Positions 7,520 through 13,658 of a DNA stretch of 14,562 nucleotides are shown in pieces (position 1 is the stretch's first letter; every line of letters begins with the position of its first letter). Origin of the DNA: Sanchytrium tribonematis (taxonomy: Eukaryota > Sanchytriomycota > Sanchytriomycetes > Sanchytriales > Sanchytriaceae); the NCBI GenBank assembly GCA_018985235.1, contig JADGIG010000166.1:1-14562 (forward strand), given 5' to 3'. The notes beneath the pieces are model-generated. The model ran no database searches. It was not told where the DNA came from and saw only the letters and a program-made list of their open reading frames with translations. The position numbers and the translations under genes were made by a program.

Positions 7520-8545
7520 ATGTATTTCATGCTCCCATTATTGTTCGCTTTCGTATTTAAATTCACAAAGAGCCTGTCACAATCAGTAAATAATGAATAT
7601 GTAGCATCTGGTATCTGCACATTAGATACTGGAATATCCATCAATTGCATTCGCAAATCCACTAGATGGCCATCAACATCAAATCATTGCAAAAATCATA
7701 AAAGCAAGTCATGTCCAGCACCATTACAACAAGATATTCAACAACACATGCAAAAATATGCAAAACATTTGAAATTTTTAATGGGATTTCAAAATAAGCA
7801 TATTATCACTATTTATCATGTTTCTGAATCTTATACGCCACAAACTAGTTACAAGACATTATTAGTAGATCAAGGCAAAGTACGTAAATTGACTAGAGAT
7901 GTGTCATTTATTGATATTTACATGGAACAATGTTTGGGTGATTTACAGCAATTACATGGCACTAAAAACAATAGAATGAAATATAGTGATGTAGAAATCA
8001 TGATGGTGGATATTTTGAATGCTTTAAAAGCATTACATGCAAATTCCCTCTATCATTTGGATATTAAACCAGAAAATATTGTCAAATGTCAATATGGTGA
8101 TGAAATAGTGTATAAATTGATTAATTTTGGACAATTGACTGATGTTGAAACTGTAGATGAATACCATGGTACTCTTGAATATGCACCAAAACAAATCAAC
8201 CAGAGATTTGTTTCAAAAAATAATGAACCATTTTCATTTAATGCAACTCGTTGGGATATCATTTCATTGGCAAAAACAGTATATGCCATGACATATTTGG
8301 AAGAACCACTTGTTACAGTATATGCCATGACATATTTGGAAGAACCACTTGTTACCATTGAACTTCTGTGTTTTTCATTAGATTTAGATCGTAGAATTCC
8401 TTTTGATTTCATGTTTAATGAAAATATTTTTACGAATAATCAATATGTTAAATTCATCACATTTATGGATAATGCCATGAATTGCAATTTAAATCGTATT
8501 AAATCAGCAGAGAATCTGTTAAAAGAGATTCATAAATTGAAATAA
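7520..8545 (+). CDS. secreted kinase-like protein with altered DFG motif (probable pseudokinase)
   Basis: 341 residues from the ATG at 7520. The frame is open to an ATG at 7481, but from 7520 the protein begins directly with a leader (MYFMLPLLFAFVF). The N-lobe has SGICTLD...NCIRKSTRW, with the paired cysteines and beta-3 lysine region of the family. Hinge YMEQC, catalytic loop HLDIKPEN (D181, K183, N186) and WDIISL are present. The metal-binding motif reads NFG (N202), losing the aspartate that holds Mg-ATP, and APE has become APK, so catalysis is doubtful. Residues around 253-278 contain VYAMTYLEEPLVT twice, from a perfect 39-bp tandem duplication (8276-8353) in the helix F-G region. The stop lies in AATAAA (8541-8546). 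Ankyrin gene follows 69 bases on, same strand. Confidence 0.87.
   Translation: MYFMLPLLFAFVFKFTKSLSQSVNNEYVASGICTLDTGISINCIRKSTRWPSTSNHCKNHKSKSCPAPLQQDIQQHMQKYAKHLKFLMGFQNKHIITIYHVSESYTPQTSYKTLLVDQGKVRKLTRDVSFIDIYMEQCLGDLQQLHGTKNNRMKYSDVEIMMVDILNALKALHANSLYHLDIKPENIVKCQYGDEIVYKLINFGQLTDVETVDEYHGTLEYAPKQINQRFVSKNNEPFSFNATRWDIISLAKTVYAMTYLEEPLVTVYAMTYLEEPLVTIELLCFSLDLDRRIPFDFMFNENIFTNNQYVKFITFMDNAMNCNLNRIKSAENLLKEIHKLK
8276..8353 (+). repeat. perfect 39-bp tandem duplication inside the kinase-like gene
   Basis: Units 8276-8314 and 8315-8353 are identical base for base and in frame, adding 13 residues (VYAMTYLEEPLVT) to the helix F-G region. The other copies of the family lack the extra unit. 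The absence of any difference points to a recent event or an assembly artefact. Confidence 0.95.
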
Positions 8546-8546
8546 A
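8541..8546 (+). terminator. AATAAA poly(A) signal containing the stop codon
   Basis: The TAA stop (8543-8545) of the kinase-like gene lies within AATAAA. Confidence 0.5.
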
Positions 8547-8614
8547 CACGTGTGTTTTAAAAATCACATCATTCAACTTGAACATTTCATCATACTTCAA
8601 ACTGGGATCAAACC

Positions 8615-9520
8615 ATGTTGATTTGCATTGCACTACGATTTGCAAATATCCAAGTGGGTCCAATTCATGATATGGCTATTGGTGTATCTCAAATGAATCC
8701 TACTGATTACGGCATTCCAAGTATCAAACAAAATCAAGTGGCTCAAATGCCAACACAACAGACACACCAGTATCCACAAGTCATTCAACACGAGTCTGCC
8801 ATGTTGATTGAATTGATCCAATCTTATCAGCCATTTTCATCCACCACTCTCATGAATTATCTCAAAGATTATGTAGCCATGGGCATTGATCCATCATCTA
8901 CATTGGATATCAAGAATGAAAATGGTCATTATCCATTAGATGTGGCATATTTAAACAATAAAATAGCAGCAGTGGATATTTTAATCGGATTTAATTTCAA
9001 ATTCATGACTGTTTCAAAAAATGGCAAACATCCAAATTGGTCAAAATTAATTCATTTGATGATTCATCAACAGAGTTTATTCAAAACACATCATGCACGA
9101 CATGTCATTGGAGATGACCCAACACCCTATTGGAAATTGAGATGGTTTCAAAAATCAACATTGTGGACTGATGAATTTAAAATGGGTATTTTGGAATATG
9201 CTGTATTATTGAATCCATATGATTATAGATACATTTCAACCAGACATGAATTTGATCCATTAGAATTAGAACATTTATTGGTATTTGTCAAGAAAATCAA
9301 GAAATTGAAATTGAGTGAAGGAAATAATGCTATTTGGAGTGAAATTAGAGATGCATTAATTGAGAAATTAAAGCCTTTATTGCAACAAGAATTGGAACTA
9401 GTGGCAAATCAGATTGAGAGTTGTAAAAAATCAAGTAAATTGAAAGAATTAAAAAAGAAACAACAAGATTTGATGCATAGATTGTCATTAGTATCAGAAC
9501 CAGTCAAGATGTATGAATAA
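8615..9520 (+). CDS. secreted ankyrin-repeat protein with C-terminal coiled coil
   Basis: 301 residues from the ATG at 8615. The leader (MLICIALRFANIQVG) has the FAN element also found in the YLLDLN leaders. A Gln/Met-rich linker (about 25-60) follows. Residues about 98-130 form a clear ankyrin repeat (ENGHYPLDVAY...VDILIGF), preceded by part of another (MNYLKDYVAMGIDPS, about 80-94). The rest is mostly helical and charged, with a Lys/Glu-rich coiled-coil candidate at about 245-293 (for example KKSSKLKELKKKQQDL). Ankyrin repeats bind partner proteins, so an exported adaptor is plausible; the target is unknown. The start context ggatcaaac(c)atg closely matches that of the kinase-like gene at 7520. 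The TAA stop lies in AATAAA (9516-9521). Convergent with the Cys-rich gene at 9615. Confidence 0.83.
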   Translation: MLICIALRFANIQVGPIHDMAIGVSQMNPTDYGIPSIKQNQVAQMPTQQTHQYPQVIQHESAMLIELIQSYQPFSSTTLMNYLKDYVAMGIDPSSTLDIKNENGHYPLDVAYLNNKIAAVDILIGFNFKFMTVSKNGKHPNWSKLIHLMIHQQSLFKTHHARHVIGDDPTPYWKLRWFQKSTLWTDEFKMGILEYAVLLNPYDYRYISTRHEFDPLELEHLLVFVKKIKKLKLSEGNNAIWSEIRDALIEKLKPLLQQELELVANQIESCKKSSKLKELKKKQQDLMHRLSLVSEPVKMYE

Positions 9521-9521
9521 A
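9516..9521 (+). terminator. AATAAA poly(A) signal containing the stop codon
   Basis: The TAA stop (9518-9520) of the ankyrin-repeat gene lies within AATAAA. Confidence 0.5.
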
Positions 9522-9614
9522 TCAATTTATCTAAATTTTATATCATAATCGAATGGTAAATATTTAAACTTTTAGTATAAAATCTAAAATTTATCAAATC
9601 ATCCTTATTTATTA

Positions 9615-9974
9615 TTAACGATCTTTGCATTGTTGTCGAACCTGACTGCCGCTGTAATGATTGTCACACAAAAACTGAATAGTATCGTAGCAAAGACCAT
9701 CAAGGCCACAGTAACGATTTGCAGCACAATGTTTGTCGTTATTCGTCCACCCACAAGTCCCGTCATCTGTCGAAACACAAGTTCGGGGTGTACTATAGCG
9801 AGGTTGACAATTGCTTTTATAGTCAGGTCCCGTTCCGCAGTAGCCATCGAAGCTGCAAATTCGTCCATGTAAACAATGCCTTCCATTGTTTTGTACTCCA
9901 CAAAAACCATTGTCTGTAACTGGAATCCATTTCTTGGGAGTCGCTGATGTCAGGAATGCCAAAAAGTAAATCAT
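9615..9974 (-). CDS. secreted 12-cysteine protein with two hevein-like units
   Basis: 119 residues from the ATG at 9974, with a short leader (MIYFLAFLTSA). The mature protein has 12 cysteines in two related units: C25/34/40/46/56/66 and C74/83/89/95/103/116. The first four spacings are 9, 6, 6 and 10 versus 9, 6, 6 and 8. Each unit begins CGxxNN, then HC, and contains a DGxC step; unit 1 has CSFDGYCGTGPDY, close to the core of hevein/CBM18 chitin-binding domains, though the double cysteine of hevein is absent. Chitin or glycan binding is therefore a guess from pattern. Its DNA is unlike its neighbours: 9721-9780 has 29 G/C in 60 bases, against 13 in 60 at 11221-11280 in a kinase gene, which suggests transfer or different selection. 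It lies beside the broken 5' end of the kinase fragment at 10152. Confidence 0.82.
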   Translation of the reverse strand: MIYFLAFLTSATPKKWIPVTDNGFCGVQNNGRHCLHGRICSFDGYCGTGPDYKSNCQPRYSTPRTCVSTDDGTCGWTNNDKHCAANRYCGLDGLCYDTIQFLCDNHYSGSQVRQQCKDR

Positions 9975-10151
9975 GATTTTCTGGGAACCATCTTCCTTTT
10001 ATGGAGCTTCCCAGAACTTGCACAAAGTATCATTGGTATGAATTAAATGAGTTGATGCTGATTGGATGAACAAACCTTGCTCTGCAAGGCAATTGCAAAA
10101 CACTTTTTGGGAGGACAGAATTTATGAATTACATTCATCAGTAAAAATTCA
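9975..10151. other. intergenic stretch next to the kinase breakpoint
   Basis: 177 bases between the Cys-rich gene (-) and the headless kinase fragment (+). It is richer in G+C near the Cys-rich gene and AT-rich near the fragment. ATTGG (10032-10036) and GATTGG (10060-10065) occur. I see no remains of the missing kinase N-lobe, no inverted repeats and no transposase. Confidence 0.4.
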
Positions 10152-10658
10152 ATGACTGATATTAAACCACAAAATATAGTCAAATGTACTTTAAATGGTC
10201 ATACTATATACAAATTAATTGATTTTGAAAATATGACTCATCAAAAACAATCCCATGCATATCCTGGTACACCCCAATATGCGCCCATTCATGTCAATAC
10301 GTATCTACATTCTATAAATCATCAACTGTATTGGCCCATTCCTCGTAATATTGAAAATATCCATCAATCCAATTCTTTTGATGCTGCTAAATGGGATATC
10401 ATTTCATTTGCAAAATCAATTTATATTCTATTATATCCTACATTTAATATAAAATCATTGGGATATTTGTGTTTTAATAGTGACAATCAACAAGAATTTA
10501 TAGATTCAAATGAATTTCCATCTGATGCAATTTATAATGCATTTATTGAATTAATGACACGCACCATGAATTGTAATATGAATTTAATTCAATCTTCATT
10601 TGATGTTGCTAAATTGTTGTGGTTTAATATTGAAAAGGGGTATCTCCTTGAAATTGAA
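10152..10658 (+). pseudogene. headless fragment of a secreted kinase-like gene
   Basis: The frame opens with an ATG just before DIKPQNIVKC, the middle of the catalytic loop. The leader, N-lobe and first half of the loop that every other copy has are missing. From there the C-lobe is well preserved: LIDFEN, GTPQYAP, WDIISFAKSIY, MNCNMNLIQSS, ending at AKLLWFN where other copies stop (compare LNWFTR and LKWFRNV). Here the stop is absent, and the frame runs on through about 15 residues into the next kinase-like gene, so 10152-11483 is a single 443-codon open frame. I read it as a truncated relic, cut between HL and DIKP, which then lost its stop. A fused product is possible but would lack a leader. 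The truncation point lies beside the G+C-richer Cys-rich gene. Confidence 0.75.
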
Positions 10659-11483
10659 ATGATGTTGTCATTCGTCATTGCATTTCAATTTATTCGCACA
10701 ATTATAATGAGTGAGCATGATAATAAAGTAACTGTTTTTGGTTATTGTGATATAGATTCATTTTTAAAGGAATGCATTCTCAAATCTTTGAGATGGGAAT
10801 GTACTACCAAATGGGATGAAGATCAAATAACTGAGCATACTCAATATTATCAACCATTATTCACATCTGACACTGCAAGACACTATCACATGGATTCTAA
10901 AATAGAAAATCAAATTTGTTTTTTTAATATTTACTATTTAAAAGCATCAGGAGATATGCAATTTTATTTAAATCCCGATGAAGATCCAGTCGATCATCAA
11001 ATGATAGTTGATATGCTAGATGATATTTTAAATGTCATTTATAATTTACATGTTAATGGATATTATCATTTGGATATTAATCCAATCCATATTGTCATTT
11101 ATGCGTCTAATAACAATTGGACTTATAGATTAATAGAATTAGAATCAGTCATAAAATCACCTTATTTTAATATTGCTGATGTGACATATGGCGCACCACC
11201 CTATTTTCCAAAACTGAACAATGATATAACATTTGATTCTGCTAAATGGGATATTATTTCATTTGCAAAATCAATTTATAAATTAATATATAGAGGAACA
11301 ACAGATGAGAATATGAAATCATTGTGTTTTAGTGAATCAACACAACATGTATTCCCACACACTGAATTCTTTCCATCTGATGATGATTATAATGGATTTT
11401 TGAAATTAATGGAATATACCATGAATTGTGATATTAGTCAAATTAAATCTGCTGCAGAATTAATTGAAATGAGAATGAAATAA
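10659..11483 (+). CDS. secreted pseudokinase
   Basis: 274 residues from the ATG at 10659 (a second ATG follows at 10662). This start gives a leader (MMLSFVIAFQF) matching the family, although the frame is open upstream into the 10152 fragment. It keeps the paired cysteines and beta-3 region (FGYCDID...ECILKSLRW), YHLDI, WDIISFAKSIY and MNCDISQIKSA. Catalysis looks lost: the loop reads HLDINPIHI, so the lysine (to N141) and asparagine (to H144) are gone, and DFG is replaced by ELE (E160). The hinge YMExC is also not recognisable. The helix-F scaffold is untouched, as expected for a protein kept for binding rather than phosphotransfer. The TAA stop lies in AATAAA (11479-11484). The next copy starts 30 bases on. 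Confidence 0.82.
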   Translation: MMLSFVIAFQFIRTIIMSEHDNKVTVFGYCDIDSFLKECILKSLRWECTTKWDEDQITEHTQYYQPLFTSDTARHYHMDSKIENQICFFNIYYLKASGDMQFYLNPDEDPVDHQMIVDMLDDILNVIYNLHVNGYYHLDINPIHIVIYASNNNWTYRLIELESVIKSPYFNIADVTYGAPPYFPKLNNDITFDSAKWDIISFAKSIYKLIYRGTTDENMKSLCFSESTQHVFPHTEFFPSDDDYNGFLKLMEYTMNCDISQIKSAAELIEMRMK

Positions 11484-11484
11484 A
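11479..11484 (+). terminator. AATAAA poly(A) signal containing the stop codon
   Basis: The TAA stop (11481-11483) of the pseudokinase gene lies within AATAAA. The next gene begins only 30 bases later. Confidence 0.5.
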
Positions 11485-11513
11485 TTAAGGATAAAACTAG
11501 GAGATTTTTAAAA

Positions 11514-12479
11514 ATGTTTGCCATTTACGCATTTCAATTTGTTTTCGATAAGACTATACTGGTGACACCGCGGAATACTTTTTTTGATTCTGGTGATTGC
11601 ATTGTAGAAAATGATTTAAGAGTTCAATGTATTCGTAAATCTACTAGATGGCATCAGAAATGGGAAATATCATATAAGCAACAAGTATGTCATGAACCGG
11701 ATTATCATTGTAATTATCTTGCAGGCATTCATGAGCAAGAAAATGTAAATTTGTTAATTGGATTGAATTTACAAAATATTGTCGAATTTTACAAAGTAGA
11801 ACAAATTCAAGGCAGTTCAGACAATTTTGTATCATTATATACATCACGCGCAATAATAAAGAGCACGCATGTATCTATGGTGAATATATATATGGAAAAA
11901 TGTGAAAGAAACATTTATGAATTGCATTTATTGAGAAACAATCGAGTTCAAATGGCATTTAATAATGTCAAACAAATGTCTAGAGATATTTTAAATGCAA
12001 TATCTGCACTGCATCATTTGGGATATTATCATTTGGATATAAAACCACAGAATATTGTAAAATGCATAAATGGCGTGTATAAATTGATTGATTTTGAGTA
12101 TTTGACTAGTCATAAGATGGTACATGCATATCATGGCACCCCACCTTATTCTCCAAAGCAAGTGAATGATTTCTTGATGAAAGTAAAATATGACAAAGTT
12201 TCAAAAAATTCTAATTTATTTGATGCTGCTAAATGGGATATCATTGGATTTGCAAAATCAATATATCATATGATTTATATCACATTTTCACCTCAAGAAT
12301 TAGATAATTTATGTTATAGTGATAAAAATCAGTATTTATTTCCAAATATTAAAATATTTCCATCTCTTGATGTTTATAATGAATTTATTGAGTTGATGAT
12401 GAATATTATGAATTGTAATATGAGATATGTGGTATCTGCAAAGCAAATGGCTCGTTTAAAATGGTTTCGAAATGTATAA
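11514..12479 (+). CDS. secreted protein kinase-like protein, catalytic residues intact
   Basis: 321 residues from the ATG at 11514. Leader MFAIYAFQF, then SGDC...QCIRKSTRW (C29, C39, K42), an insert with two more cysteines (C59, C66), LQNIVEFYKV, hinge YMEKC, catalytic loop HLDIKPQN (D175, K177, N180), DFE (D193), GTPPYSPK in place of the APE segment, and WDIIGFAKSIY. The C-lobe has LCYS and MNCNM like its paralogs. The loop aspartate, lysine and asparagine and the metal aspartate are kept, so activity is plausible, though the APE glutamate is lysine. It is the closest intact relative in style of the fragment at 10152. AATAAA follows the stop by a few bases (12484-12489). Convergent with the YLLDLN gene at 12576. 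Confidence 0.87.
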   Translation: MFAIYAFQFVFDKTILVTPRNTFFDSGDCIVENDLRVQCIRKSTRWHQKWEISYKQQVCHEPDYHCNYLAGIHEQENVNLLIGLNLQNIVEFYKVEQIQGSSDNFVSLYTSRAIIKSTHVSMVNIYMEKCERNIYELHLLRNNRVQMAFNNVKQMSRDILNAISALHHLGYYHLDIKPQNIVKCINGVYKLIDFEYLTSHKMVHAYHGTPPYSPKQVNDFLMKVKYDKVSKNSNLFDAAKWDIIGFAKSIYHMIYITFSPQELDNLCYSDKNQYLFPNIKIFPSLDVYNEFIELMMNIMNCNMRYVVSAKQMARLKWFRNV

Positions 12480-12574
12480 ATTGAATAAATGCATAAAAAT
12501 AGCCTAAAATTGTAGATATTTTGACAAATATTAACAAATATACTCCTTGTAAAACAGTCGTTGTCAATAAAAAG

Positions 12575-12580
12575 TTTATT
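12575..12580 (-). terminator. AATAAA poly(A) signal containing the stop codon
   Basis: TTTATT on the plus strand is AATAAA on the minus strand and contains the TAA stop of YLLDLN copy 3. Confidence 0.5.
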
Positions 12581-13553
12581 TTCCTCTTTTTCGTTTGCTT
12601 CTTTTGAGTTGTGGTGAATTTGTATCAATTTTAAGTTGATTTTCAAGTCGATTTTCAATATCACGTGTGACTTTCTTGACTGCGTCACAAAATGTTGCAA
12701 CTACAGGATTGTTTTTAGAAATCTCCACAAATTGATCCAAATCGTCAAATAATGTTGAGATAAATGTAGAATTAAAGTTATAATCCAATAAACTCAGAAG
12801 CCCCATTTGTATTAAAGTAATGATTGCGACAAATCCATTTGTTGGATCAAATAATCTTGAATTTAACCACAATGTCGGAAGACTCTTGATTTGCAATAAT
12901 ACTTGACCCAATTTAATTTTGAACAAGTCTATAAAATTCACCATTTGTGATTGACGAATTTGATCAATCTGTTCTTTAATGTTTTGCCGATAATTTTTAA
13001 CTGCAAATGCATTTAAATCTAGCAAATATTGGGTGTCTTGATGAGTTGGAAATGACTGATTATATTTAGAATAGAGTGTATTACTAGCCATTTGATAATG
13101 GGCATAATTTAATGGTTGCCATTGCAATAAATAAGTTACTTTAGCAGCCAATTGAATTTGATATTCATTAGACTTTTCTTTAAAAACACCATTTACAAAT
13201 TGATCATGAGCCCCTAAATATTTCTCAATCATATGAGCAAGTGGAATATGATATAAATCGCATTCACTTGCGAGTTTAAAATGATTTCTCACAGAAACCA
13301 AATTTGGCACATTTAATGCTTCATTTCTATTTCCCAACAAAAAGAATTTTAAAAATCTTTTCACTAATTCATTTTTAATATCATTAATGACGCATGTATG
13401 ACAGGTATTCAAATATCCATCATTGGAATCCATCAAAATATCAGTCAAACATTTAAAAACATCTGATAGTTCTTTGTTATGTTGCATTTGGTTGTATTGA
13501 TCTTCCCAATACATCAAATGACTTGCAAATAATAGATGCATTGCAATCAACAT
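12576..13553 (-). CDS. secreted helical protein, YLLDLN family, copy 3, with basic C-terminal tail
   Basis: 325 residues from the ATG at 13553, intact and the best reference for the family. A leader (MLIAMHLLFAS) precedes MYWEDQ. Shared blocks are KRFLKFF, MIEKYLGAHDQFVN, YQIQLAA...NYAHYQMAS and QYLLDLNAFAVKNYRQN. The fold looks all-alpha, with no domain I recognise. The last residues (LKRSKRKRGK) form a dense basic patch like a monopartite nuclear localisation signal, aligned with EKKRRRTI at the end of copy 2. A leader together with a nuclear-type tail would suit a protein secreted into a host cell and then sent to its nucleus; that is inference. Cysteines are few, so this family does not look disulfide-rich like the kinases. 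Confidence 0.85.
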   Translation of the reverse strand: MLIAMHLLFASHLMYWEDQYNQMQHNKELSDVFKCLTDILMDSNDGYLNTCHTCVINDIKNELVKRFLKFFLLGNRNEALNVPNLVSVRNHFKLASECDLYHIPLAHMIEKYLGAHDQFVNGVFKEKSNEYQIQLAAKVTYLLQWQPLNYAHYQMASNTLYSKYNQSFPTHQDTQYLLDLNAFAVKNYRQNIKEQIDQIRQSQMVNFIDLFKIKLGQVLLQIKSLPTLWLNSRLFDPTNGFVAIITLIQMGLLSLLDYNFNSTFISTLFDDLDQFVEISKNNPVVATFCDAVKKVTRDIENRLENQLKIDTNSPQLKRSKRKRGK

Positions 13554-13658
13554 GGAGGGGTATATTCTGACAAATGATTAAAGCAGACACTGTGGTACAA
13601 GGGAAATTTGTACCAATCAAATGATAAGACAATTTCACGCTGATTTTATTCATTTCAT

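Noticed and set aside
8089-8412. Minus-strand open frame of 107 codons across the second kinase-like gene
   Set aside because: It lies antisense to conserved kinase motifs and includes the reverse of the 39-bp duplication; no leader or domain is visible.
9605-10023. Alternative frames, on both strands, over the 12-cysteine gene
   Set aside because: Only the 9974-9615 frame has a leader and two units of regularly spaced cysteines; the others are open because of the higher G+C content.
12374-12700. Minus-strand open frame of 108 codons overlapping the ends of the last kinase and YLLDLN copy 3
   Set aside because: It covers two well-supported gene ends in other frames and shows no domain or leader.
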